DNA of 10,398 nt. Source: JBHIBC01 sp046758905. Its GTDB lineage: Bacteria > Acidobacteriota > Polarisedimenticolia > Gp22-AA2. Each line of letters begins with the position of its first letter. Position 1 is the first letter of the stretch. The stretch spans positions 1 to 10,398 of the forward strand of contig JBHIBC010000088.1 in NCBI GenBank assembly GCA_046758905.1. The letters are read 5' to 3'. Below the pieces are notes generated by a model, which was not told the origin of the DNA, made no database searches, and was given only the letters and a program-made list of their open reading frames with translations. This document shows, piece after piece, positions 1-5,659 of this stretch. The position numbers were made by a program, and so were the translations under genes.

Positions 1-46
1 GCCGACGGGGCGGGGCCGAGGTCGGGGAGGCCGCGGGGAGAGGGCT

Positions 47-393
47 TGGTGGAGGCGGCGGGAGTCGAACCCGCGTCCGGAACCGATCGGCCTGGGACGT
101 CTACGTGCGTAGCCCCTTCTTTGGGTCTCGCCGGCCGCCCCCGGAAGGGGCTCGAGTCCGGTCGGCCAGCCCGATTGGGTTTCGCCTTCGGGTCTCGGGC
201 GCGCCCTCAGGCTATCCCGCTGTTCGACGCCCGTCCGGGCCCCCGCGGGAGAAAGGCCCGGCGGACGGGCTGCCTTAGGCAGCCAGCGCTAACTGGTTGT
301 TGGCGCTTGTGTTTTTTCCACCTGATTTACGAGGGAGTGGGCCTCGGCACGCGATCCCATCCTCAACAGCCCCGTCGAATCCGTATCGCCCCC
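47..393 (-). ncRNA. ssrA: tmRNA (transfer-messenger RNA), complete
   Basis: This RNA rescues ribosomes stalled on broken mRNAs by trans-translation, acting with SmpB and alanyl-tRNA synthetase. On the minus strand the 5' end reads GGGGGCGATACGGATTCGAC, the typical tmRNA start. Its first seven bases pair with CGCCTCC just before the 3' ACCA, with one G-U pair, to form the acceptor stem. The 3' end carries a T arm (stem GCGGG/CCCGC around TTCGACT) and an encoded CCA at 49-47. The length of 347 nt is normal for a one-piece tmRNA. A short alanine-ended tag reading frame lies inside it. The ends rest on the acceptor-stem pairing, and the call is very secure. Confidence 0.97.
275..304 (-). other. 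tmRNA proteolysis-tag reading frame, ANNQLALAA
   Basis: Inside the tmRNA the codons GCC AAC AAC CAG TTA GCG CTG GCT GCC TAA encode ANNQLALAA and a stop. With the alanine charged on the tmRNA itself, the tag added to stalled proteins would be AANNQLALAA. The C-terminal LAA is the usual degron recognised by ClpXP-type proteases. I place the resume codon at GCC (304-302) because this gives the standard tag length and the conserved A-N start and ALAA end. Confidence 0.9.
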
Positions 394-416
394 TTTCCAT
401 TGCCGGATACGCCGAC

Positions 417-446
417 ACTATAGCACCGCCCTCGAAGAGGCCGCAA
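417..446 (-). promoter_or_regulatory. Putative sigma70 promoter of ssrA
   Basis: Read on the minus strand there is TTGCGG at 446-441, an 18-nt spacer, and TATAGT at 422-417. The -10 box is good and the -35 box is weak, matching only in TTG. Transcription would start near 410, about 17 nt upstream of the mature 5' end at 393, which leaves a short leader for RNase P to remove. The box lies between the hydrolase stop codon at 461 and ssrA, so ssrA is probably transcribed on its own. Confidence 0.55.
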
Positions 447-460
447 GCAGACCCGGCGGC

Positions 461-1315
461 CTACCGCGCGCCCCTGCCCTCCAGCCACCGGAGCGAGTCG
501 GACAGGTGCCGCATGTAGTCGTCCCGGACCTCCTTGAAGTTATGGTCGCCGCCGCGCACCCGGATGTAGCGACTGGGCCCGCGCAGCAGCGGCACGATCT
601 CGCGCGCGGGCGAGACCCGGTCGAGCGTCCCGTGGACGACGACCGCCGGCAGCGGCTCGAGGCCGCGGAACTCGTCGGCGGTGACGAACCTCTCGTCCTC
701 GGGCGTCGGCAGGTCGAGGAGGATGGCCGGCCGATAGACGGCCGAGCCGGTCCTGGTGGGGGCGACGAGAAGCAGCCCCAAAACGCCCTCGCTGCCGGCA
801 CGGTTGAGGACGTAGGGGATCATCTCGGCGCCGTAGTCGAACCCGGCGAGAAGGATCGGCGCGCCGGCCGCCTGGCCGGCCCGCTCGTTGAGCGCCTCGC
901 GGAAGGTCCGGAGGTCGCTCGCCAGGTCGGGCCCCGCGACCACCCTCTTGAAGTACCCGGGCGCGTCGATCCCGAGGACCGCCCGCCCGGTCGCCGCCAG
1001 GTAGGACGCGCTGTCCTGCATGAGCGGCCGCCAGCCCCAGGCGCCGGAGAGGAGGATGACCGGGATCGGAGGTTCCGCGCCGCGCCGGGCCGTCCCGGCG
1101 GAGGCACCCTCCGGCCCGGACCGCGCGCCCCTACCCCCGGGCGCCGCGCGCCCCGCGGGCGGCGCGTAATAGTAGGCCCGGGTCTTGGGGTCCATCGAGG
1201 TCCTGAGGAAGAGGTTCTCCGGAACGAGCCTCTCGACCTCGGCCCCGAAGGGAAGGGAGGCCGGCGCGGCCCACGCCGCGACGAAGAGCGCCGCGAGGAA
1301 CCGGGTCGGGCTCAC
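461..1315 (-). CDS. Secreted alpha/beta hydrolase, AcvB/VirJ-like, with Asp at the nucleophile position
   Basis: The protein has 284 residues. Residues 1-20 look like a signal peptide (basic SPTR, then a hydrophobic FLAALFVAAW run), so it is probably periplasmic. A Pro/Gly/Arg-rich stretch at about 52-83 precedes the hydrolase fold. Features shared with the AcvB/VirJ family, as I know it, are SGAWGWR (90-96, family SGDGGWR), IDAPGYF (116-122), GFDYGAEMIP (158-167, family GYSFGADVLP) and a late GGDHNF (255-260) giving the likely catalytic His258. Asp232 in TLDRVSP is the likely acid residue. Known AcvB proteins hydrolyse lysyl-phosphatidylglycerol in the periplasm. Here the nucleophile serine is replaced by Asp160, so the enzyme may be inactive or use a different mechanism. 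The GTG start is chosen because it lies 2 nt after the glutamate dehydrogenase stop and gives a signal peptide; the Shine-Dalgarno is poor, suggesting translational coupling. The family call is moderate and the exact substrate is unknown. Confidence 0.72.
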   Translation of the reverse strand: MSPTRFLAALFVAAWAAPASLPFGAEVERLVPENLFLRTSMDPKTRAYYYAPPAGRAAPGGRGARSGPEGASAGTARRGAEPPIPVILLSGAWGWRPLMQDSASYLAATGRAVLGIDAPGYFKRVVAGPDLASDLRTFREALNERAGQAAGAPILLAGFDYGAEMIPYVLNRAGSEGVLGLLLVAPTRTGSAVYRPAILLDLPTPEDERFVTADEFRGLEPLPAVVVHGTLDRVSPAREIVPLLRGPSRYIRVRGGDHNFKEVRDDYMRHLSDSLRWLEGRGAR

Positions 1316-1317
1316 CG

Positions 1318-2583
1318 CTACGGGTAGATGCCGCGGATCCTGGTCGCCTCGGCCACGCGCCCGACGGCGAGGATGTAGGCGGCGGCGCGCATGTGGACCC
1401 CGAACTGCCTGGCGATGGTCAGCACCTCCTGGAAGCCCCGGGTCATCACCTTCTCGAGGTGCTGGTTGACCTGCTGCTCCTCCCAGAAGAACGCCTGCAG
1501 CGACTGCACCCACTCGAAGTAGGAGACGGTGACGCCGCCGGCGTTCGCCAGGATGTCCGGGATCATGAAGACGCCGTTGTCGTGGAGGACCTCGTCGGCC
1601 GCCGGCGTCGTCGGCCCGTTGGCCGCCTCGGCGATGATCCGGGCCCGGATCTTGTGGGCGTTGTCGAGCGTGATCTGGTTCTCGAGCGCGGCCGGGACCA
1701 GGACCTCGCACTCGAGCTGCAGCAGCAGCTCGTTGCTGATCGCGTCGGCCTCCGGGTAGTCCTTCAGGGCGCCGGTCTTCTCCTTGTGCGCCATCACCGC
1801 CTTGATGTCGAGTCCCTCGCTGTTCAGGATGCCGCCGCGGCTGTCGGAGACGGCGATGATCCGGGCGCCGTCCTCGCTCAGCAGGCGCGCCGCGATCCTG
1901 CCGGCGTTGCCGAAGCCCTGGACCACGACGCGCGCCCCCTCGAGCCCGATCTTCCTCTCGCGGCAGGCCTCGCGGACGACGAACTGGCAGCCGCGCGCGG
2001 TCGCCTCCGCGCGCCCCTCGGACCCCCCGATCGGCAGCGGCTTGCCGGTGACCACCCCCAGCTCGGTCTGGCCCGTGGTCATGGAGTAGGTGTCCATGAT
2101 CCAGGCCATCGTCTGCGGGTTGGTGTACACGTCGGGGGCGGGGATGTCCCTCTCCGCGCCGATGATGATGCTGATCTCGGAGGCGTAGCGGCGGGTCATG
2201 TTCTCCAGCTCCCTGAGGGACATCTCCTTCGGGTTGCAGACCACGCCGCCCTTGCCGCCGCCGAACGGGATGTTGACCACGGCGCACTTCCAGGTCATCC
2301 AGGAGGCGAGCGCCTTGACCTCGTCCAGGGTGACGTCGGGGTGGTAGCGGATGCCGCCCTTGGCGGGGCCGCGCGCCAGGTTGTGCTGCACCCGGTACCC
2401 CTCGAACACGTGGATCGAACCGTCGTCCATCTTGGTCGGGATGGCGACCACCAGCTGCCGCTTCGGCCTCCTCAGCACCTCGCGCAGCCACCTGTCCAGG
2501 CCGAGGTGATCGGCGGCCGTGTCGAACTGGGCCTGAGCGATCTCGAAGGGGTTGAGGGTCTCCTTGACGGCAACGCTACCCAT
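1318..2583 (-). CDS. gdhA: Glutamate dehydrogenase, probably NAD-dependent (RocG/GudB type)
   Basis: It catalyses the reversible oxidative deamination of glutamate to 2-oxoglutarate and ammonia in the cytoplasm. The 421 residues match the usual length of the hexameric small enzymes. The substrate-binding KGGIRYH is at 75-81 and the catalytic lysine is Lys111 in PFGGGKGG (107-113). Asp151 in PAPDVYTNPQ matches the conserved catalytic aspartate. The Rossmann motif GFGNAG is at 223-228. It is followed by an acidic residue in VSDSRGG (Asp247), as in RocG-type NAD enzymes, which argues for NAD over NADP. The C-terminal helix motif NAGGVTVSYFEWVQ (347-360) is typical. The ATG at 2583 is preferred over earlier in-frame starts because GGGAGG lies 8 nt upstream and the protein then begins where family members do. 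The hydrolase gene follows after 2 nt, so the two probably share an mRNA. Confidence 0.95.
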   Translation of the reverse strand: MGSVAVKETLNPFEIAQAQFDTAADHLGLDRWLREVLRRPKRQLVVAIPTKMDDGSIHVFEGYRVQHNLARGPAKGGIRYHPDVTLDEVKALASWMTWKCAVVNIPFGGGKGGVVCNPKEMSLRELENMTRRYASEISIIIGAERDIPAPDVYTNPQTMAWIMDTYSMTTGQTELGVVTGKPLPIGGSEGRAEATARGCQFVVREACRERKIGLEGARVVVQGFGNAGRIAARLLSEDGARIIAVSDSRGGILNSEGLDIKAVMAHKEKTGALKDYPEADAISNELLLQLECEVLVPAALENQITLDNAHKIRARIIAEAANGPTTPAADEVLHDNGVFMIPDILANAGGVTVSYFEWVQSLQAFFWEEQQVNQHLEKVMTRGFQEVLTIARQFGVHMRAAAYILAVGRVAEATRIRGIYP

Positions 2584-2591
2584 GGTGCCAG

Positions 2592-2597
2592 CCTCCC
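2592..2597 (-). promoter_or_regulatory. Ribosome binding site of the glutamate dehydrogenase gene
   Basis: On the minus strand GGGAGG is followed by 8 nt and then ATG. This decides the start at 2583 over the in-frame ATG at 2715 and other upstream codons, which would add a non-conserved N-terminal stretch. Confidence 0.75.
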
Positions 2598-2658
2598 TGG
2601 TCGGAGGGGTGCGCCGTTCGTGCTCCAGCCCCTCCATCCCATATGTGAAACTAATCCC

Positions 2659-2677
2659 CGTTCCTGGTGAGGGAACG
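2659..2677. repeat. Inverted repeat in the glutamate dehydrogenase leader
   Basis: CGTTCC at 2659-2664 and GGAACG at 2672-2677 form 6-nt arms around a 7-nt spacer. The repeat lies about 10 nt downstream of a possible -10 box and about 75 nt upstream of the start codon. It could be a small leader hairpin or a repressor site. Arms this short can arise by chance, so confidence is low. Confidence 0.3.
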
Positions 2678-2686
2678 TCCTTTTTT

Positions 2687-2692
2687 ATCATA
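2687..2692 (-). promoter_or_regulatory. Possible -10 box for the glutamate dehydrogenase operon
   Basis: TATGAT on the minus strand matches five of six consensus -10 bases. It is followed by an A run, in a short AT-rich island between rex and the glutamate dehydrogenase gene. I find no convincing -35 hexamer at 16-18 nt spacing, so the gene may use an activator or may be transcribed from rex. The 5' leader would be about 100 nt. Confidence 0.35.
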
Positions 2693-2807
2693 GGGGACGG
2701 CAGGAGATCCAGCACGGGGGCGGGCCCGGGCCATCCCCGCTCCCCATCCGGCGGCGCGGGAGCGGCCGGATCAGCTGACGCGCGGCACTGCGGCGGGCGC
2801 CGGCGGC

Positions 2808-3566
2808 TCAGGCGCCGCGGGCCCGCGCCAGGTGGAAGGCGAGGTTCTCCAGCTGGATCTTGAGGTCGACCACCTTGAGGGTGACCCCCGGCCTGGCCCG
2901 CAGGCGCGTGGGGGCGAAGTTGAGGACCGCACGGATCCCGGACCGCGTCACCCAGTCGAGCGTCTCCTGCGCCACCTGCGCGGGCACCGCCAGCACGGCG
3001 ATGCTGACCCGCTCGCGGCGGGCGAGGCTCGGCAGCGTGCCGACGTCCAGGATCGGCACGCCGCCCCGCGACGCGCGGCCCACCTTGCGCGGGTCGTTGT
3101 CCAGCAGCGCCGCGATCGAGAACCCCTCCCGGTTGAACCCGCCGTAGTCCGCCAGCGCCATGCCCAAGTTGCCGGCCCCGACGATCACCACCTTGCGGTT
3201 CTTGACCAAGCCGAGGATGCGGGTCAGGTTCCTCTTGAGATCCGAGACCACGTACCCGACCCCGCGCACGCCGAACTCACCGAAGCAGGCGAGGTCCTTG
3301 CGGATCTGCGCCGAGTTGAGGCTGAAGCGCTCGGCGAGATGCTGCGAGGATACGGTCTCGACGCCGCCCTTCCCGAGGTCGTCGAGGCAACGGAGGTAGA
3401 TCGACAGCCTCTGCGCCGTGAGGTCGGAGATGACCGGGGCCCGGGAGCCCCGGCGGCGGGCGCGGCGGCCGCGGAGCGATCCGCCGCCCGCCCCCCGGCC
3501 GCGCCGGCCACCGGGAGACCTGCCGCCGGCCCCCCGGCCGCGCCGCGACCTTGTGCCTCGTTTCAC
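2808..3566 (-). CDS. rex: Redox-sensing transcriptional repressor Rex, with an Arg/Gly-rich N-terminal extension
   Basis: Rex is a dimeric repressor that binds DNA when NADH is low and lets go when NADH binds. From the GTG at 3566 the protein has 252 residues. Residues 48-108 are the winged-helix domain (SSQHLAERFSLNSAQIRKDL, then FGEFGVRGVGY). The NAD(H)-binding Rossmann fold follows, with VIVGAGNLGMALADY at 127-141. NFAPTRL (216-222) and the C-terminal VDLKIQLENLAFHL are typical of the domain-swapped helix region. The Rex core usually has about 205-215 residues and here begins near residue 46. Before it lie about 40 residues of RG/GG-rich sequence in 13-residue repeats. No ATG, GTG or TTG occurs in frame between 3566 and the core, and the promoter allows no start further upstream. 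The true start is therefore this GTG, giving a nearly leaderless mRNA, or a rare non-standard codon such as the ATC before SDLTAQR. The family call is very secure; the start is less so. Confidence 0.93.
   Translation of the reverse strand: MKRGTRSRRGRGAGGRSPGGRRGRGAGGGSLRGRRARRRGSRAPVISDLTAQRLSIYLRCLDDLGKGGVETVSSQHLAERFSLNSAQIRKDLACFGEFGVRGVGYVVSDLKRNLTRILGLVKNRKVVIVGAGNLGMALADYGGFNREGFSIAALLDNDPRKVGRASRGGVPILDVGTLPSLARRERVSIAVLAVPAQVAQETLDWVTRSGIRAVLNFAPTRLRARPGVTLKVVDLKIQLENLAFHLARARGA
3468..3545 (-). repeat. Two 39-bp tandem repeats encoding the Rex N-terminal extension
   Basis: Translated in the rex frame from the GTG at 3566, residues 8-20 read RRGRGAGGRSPGG and residues 21-33 read RRGRGAGGGSLRG. 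A partial third unit starts with RRARRRG. At DNA level an identical 17-nt core (plus strand 3490-3506 and 3529-3545) recurs with a 39-bp period. Such repeats tend to vary in copy number. Confidence 0.7.
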
Positions 3567-3568
3567 AA
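3551..3568. promoter_or_regulatory. Rex operator (autoregulatory site)
   Basis: The plus strand reads TTGTGCCTCGTTTCACAA. This matches the known Rex site TTGTGAA-N4-TTCACAA in all but two positions of the left arm. It starts about 1 nt downstream of the predicted rex transcription start and covers the rex GTG start codon. Bound Rex would therefore block RNA polymerase at its own promoter, as is known for Rex in several bacteria. The right end lies about 57 bp from the -35 box of the divergent glycosyltransferase promoter. Confidence 0.85.
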
Positions 3569-3575
3569 ACTGGAC

Positions 3576-3604
3576 AATGTACCGGGCGGCGGTCGCCGAG
3601 TCAA
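3576..3604 (-). promoter_or_regulatory. Sigma70-type promoter of rex
   Basis: The minus strand shows TTGACT at 3604-3599, a 17-nt spacer, and TACATT at 3581-3576. This is five of six at -35 and four of six at -10 with ideal spacing. The start point would be near 3569, directly before the Rex operator and 3-4 nt before the GTG. Confidence 0.7.
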
Positions 3605-3624
3605 GCACGGCCCCCGAGGGCCCG

Positions 3625-3653
3625 TCGACATTCCCGCGGAAACGTGTTACATA
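3625..3653 (+). promoter_or_regulatory. Putative promoter of the glycosyltransferase-methyltransferase gene
   Basis: TCGACA at 3625-3630, a 17-nt spacer, and TACATA at 3648-3653 with an upstream TG at the extended -10 position (TGTTACATA). Transcription would start near 3660, about 30 nt before the ATG at 3689. The promoter is divergent from, and does not overlap, the rex promoter. Confidence 0.5.
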
Positions 3654-3688
3654 TCGTCGCGGCTGGCCCGGCCCCGGCCGCTGACCCC

Positions 3689-5341
3689 ATGCCCGAACCA
3701 CGGCAGGCCGCACCCAACCGCGGTGGCGATCGACGGGACGACTCCGTCGAGATCTCGGCCCTCGTGGTGTCCTGGAACACGCGCGACCTGCTGAGAGAGT
3801 GCCTCCACTCCATCCTCGCCGCGGCCGGCGGCGCTTCGGTCGAGGTGATCGTCGTCGACAACGCCTCGGAGGACGGCAGCGCCGCCATGGTCGAGTCGGA
3901 GTTCGGCGGCGACCCGCGCGTGCAGCTGATTGCGAACTCGGAGAACGCCGGCTTCGCACGGGGCTGCAACCAGGCCTGCGCGGCCTCGCGTGGCGAGTAC
4001 CTCGCCGTCCTCAATCCGGACGTCGTCCTCCGGCGCCTGGCCCTCGAGAGCATGGTCGACTATCTCCGCCGGCATCCCGAGGTCGGCGCCGTCTCCTGCA
4101 CGCTTCTGGGGCCGGACGGTAAGCGCCAGCCGATGCATCGCGCCTTCCCGACGTTGGGGACCGTTTTCTTCAACTGGACCCGCCTGGGCAAGCGCCTCGA
4201 CGAGCATCTTCTCGGCCGGCGCCATCAGCGCCGCTACAACCGCGAGGACCTGCCGCGCACCGGCGTCTCGGTCATCGACCAGGCGCCCGGCGCCTGCTTC
4301 GTGATCCCCCGGGCGCTGGCCGCCGAGATCGGGGGTCTTTTCGACGAGGGCTACCCGATCTTTTTCAACGACGTCGACCTCAGCCGCCGCATCTGGGAGT
4401 CGGGCAGGGAGATCCACGTGCTCAACGCCATCTCCGCCTTCCACCAGGGGAGGGCCAGCCTCCGGCAGCTCCCCCGGACCGCCCGCGAGCGCGAGTTCCT
4501 CGACTCGCTGGTCCGTTACTTCGACCGGCGGGAGCCGCGCTGGAAGCGGATCGCGCTCCGGGCGCTCATCGCCGGGCGCCGCCTGGGCACGCTGGTGAGA
4601 GGCGGTCGCGGGCTGCGCAAGGTCACGGCCCCGCTTCCCCCTCCGGCCGGCCGGTGTCATACTCGCGCAGGAGGAGCGCCCGTGCGGCTGAACCTCGGCT
4701 GCAACCGGCGCCCGAGGCCCGGCTACATCAACGTGGACCTCGAGCTCTTCGAGGGCGTGGACGTCGTCGCGGACCTCGAGAAGCCCTGGCCCTGGGCCGA
4801 CGGCAGCGTGGACGAGATCGTCTGCTCCGACCTTCCGGAGCACCTGCGACAGTGGTACGAGGAACCTGACCCGGAGGGCCTCAGCCGGTCGCAGTCGTAC
4901 GCGGACCGGGGCCTTTACGCCGAGGCCTTCCGAGCCCTGCTGGGCGCCATCCGGCGGCCGGTGCGCCGGTACGGTGTCATCCACTTCATGGAAGAGGCCA
5001 ACAGGGTCCTCAAGGTAGGGGGCCGGCTCGACTGCCTGGTCCCGACCACCGACGCGCGCGGGTGGGCCCAGGACCCGACTCACACCTCGTACTGGAACGA
5101 GAACAGCGTCCTGTACTTCACCGACCCGGAGTACCGCGCCATCTATCCGGGGATGATCCGGGGCTCCTGGAAGGCGATCCTCGTGGAGACCGGGCGGAGG
5201 AACCGCATCGAGGTGCAGAAGTTCCGGATGGTCCTCGAGAAGGTCGACGGCCCCAGCTCAGCGCCCCGGTCCGCCTGGCGAGGGCCTCCGGGGAAGGTGA
5301 GGCGGTGGCTCAATCGCCGCCTCGCGAGGCCCGCCGGCTGA
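3689..5341 (+). CDS. Two-domain protein: family 2 glycosyltransferase fused to class I SAM methyltransferase
   Basis: The ORF encodes 550 residues. Residues 22 to about 280 are a GT-A fold family 2 glycosyltransferase of the rhamnosyltransferase-like group. It has ALVVSWNTRDLLREC (24-38), VVDNASEDGS (55-64), the nucleotide-sugar/metal motif NPD (109-111) and the acceptor-side NDVDLSRRI (227-235). A basic, proline-rich linker (about 281-331) follows. Residues 332-515 form a SAM-dependent methyltransferase with motif I RLNLGCNRRPRPGYINVD (333-350), the acidic DEIVCSDLPEHL (375-386) and RVLKVGGRLDCLVP (439-452). Such proteins build or decorate surface polysaccharides in the cytoplasm. The ATG at 3689 fits the promoter but lacks a good Shine-Dalgarno. 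A strong internal ribosome site and GTG at 4682 open the second domain exactly where stand-alone relatives begin (M-RLNLGC). The gene may therefore make both a fusion and a free methyltransferase, or be two genes that lost their separating stop. Sugar and acceptor cannot be named. Confidence 0.88.
   Translation: MPEPRQAAPNRGGDRRDDSVEISALVVSWNTRDLLRECLHSILAAAGGASVEVIVVDNASEDGSAAMVESEFGGDPRVQLIANSENAGFARGCNQACAASRGEYLAVLNPDVVLRRLALESMVDYLRRHPEVGAVSCTLLGPDGKRQPMHRAFPTLGTVFFNWTRLGKRLDEHLLGRRHQRRYNREDLPRTGVSVIDQAPGACFVIPRALAAEIGGLFDEGYPIFFNDVDLSRRIWESGREIHVLNAISAFHQGRASLRQLPRTAREREFLDSLVRYFDRREPRWKRIALRALIAGRRLGTLVRGGRGLRKVTAPLPPPAGRCHTRAGGAPVRLNLGCNRRPRPGYINVDLELFEGVDVVADLEKPWPWADGSVDEIVCSDLPEHLRQWYEEPDPEGLSRSQSYADRGLYAEAFRALLGAIRRPVRRYGVIHFMEEANRVLKVGGRLDCLVPTTDARGWAQDPTHTSYWNENSVLYFTDPEYRAIYPGMIRGSWKAILVETGRRNRIEVQKFRMVLEKVDGPSSAPRSAWRGPPGKVRRWLNRRLARPAG
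4669..4684 (+). promoter_or_regulatory. Internal Shine-Dalgarno and GTG start for the methyltransferase domain
   Basis: AGGAGG (4669-4674) is followed by 7 nt and then GTG CGG CTG AAC (4682 onward). It is in frame with the surrounding ORF and sits exactly at the methyltransferase domain boundary. It is a far stronger ribosome site than the one before the first ATG of the same ORF. Translation from here would give a 219-residue methyltransferase ending at 5341. A sequence like an extended -10 (TGTCATACT, 4655-4663) lies just upstream but seems too close to the ribosome site to serve it. Confidence 0.6.
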
Positions 5342-5659
5342 GAGGCGCGGCAGACAGGACAGACTCGTTCCCGAGACTCGCGCTCTCTTGCCGGGCCGGC
5401 TTGCGGCAGGCACGCTGCCCCCGTGTTCGTCCGGCTGACGCGTAGGGTCCCGAGATGGGCACGCCCGGGGCTATCTGCAGCTGGTCCGTTCCTATCCCGA
5501 CAACGGCCACATGCGGCAGCAGGTGCCGGCCACCCGGGACGGCGCAGCCTCCGGGTCGGCTCTGGCCGGCTCGATCAGTCGCCGGAGAGCCTCGGGCGCT
5601 TCAGCGCGAAACTGATCGTCGCGGAAACTGCGCCGGCTGAGCTTCGTACAGCGGCACGC
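5342..5659. other. Gene-free region between convergent genes
   Basis: About 318 bp lie between the ends of two convergent genes. I see no convincing coding region, RNA gene or T-rich terminator. It is GC-rich on the left and becomes more balanced toward 5660. It holds a small GGCAG/CTGCC hairpin (5406-5420) and an 8-nt inverted repeat at 5572-5618. Its GC-to-balanced transition may mark one edge of the transferred glycan block. Confidence 0.5.
5572..5618. repeat. Inverted repeat, possible bidirectional terminator stem
   Basis: CGATCAGT (5572-5579) and ACTGATCG (5611-5618) are perfect inverted repeats separated by 31 nt. That interval begins CGC and contains GCG next to the right arm, so the stem could extend. 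The site lies where both convergent transcription units must end, but no T tract follows on either strand. Confidence 0.3.

Noticed and set aside
61..78. tRNA-like T arm near the left edge as a separate tRNA gene
   Set aside because: It is the 3' tRNA-like domain of the tmRNA; the matching acceptor 5' strand lies at 387-393.
1316..2491. In-frame upstream extension of the hydrolase to 676 residues
   Set aside because: The added part is glutamate dehydrogenase read in the wrong frame; the signal peptide begins at the GTG at 1315.
2644..2649. TGTGAA half-site in the glutamate dehydrogenase leader as a second Rex operator
   Set aside because: The partner half TTCACA is absent at the right spacing; only one arm is present.
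1393..2670. Long plus-strand open frame of 425 codons opposite glutamate dehydrogenase
   Set aside because: It is an antisense shadow in GC-rich DNA; its composition (Leu, Asp, Val, His, Arg rich) mirrors the real gene on the other strand.
3647..5083. Minus-strand open frame of 478 codons opposite the glycosyltransferase-methyltransferase
   Set aside because: It is antisense to a gene with several conserved motifs; no family features are visible in it.
5448..5615. Short plus-strand peptide containing YLQLVRSYPDNGHMRQ as a gene remnant
   Set aside because: It is about 55 codons, with no start signal and no family I can name; it may be chance coding in GC-rich DNA.
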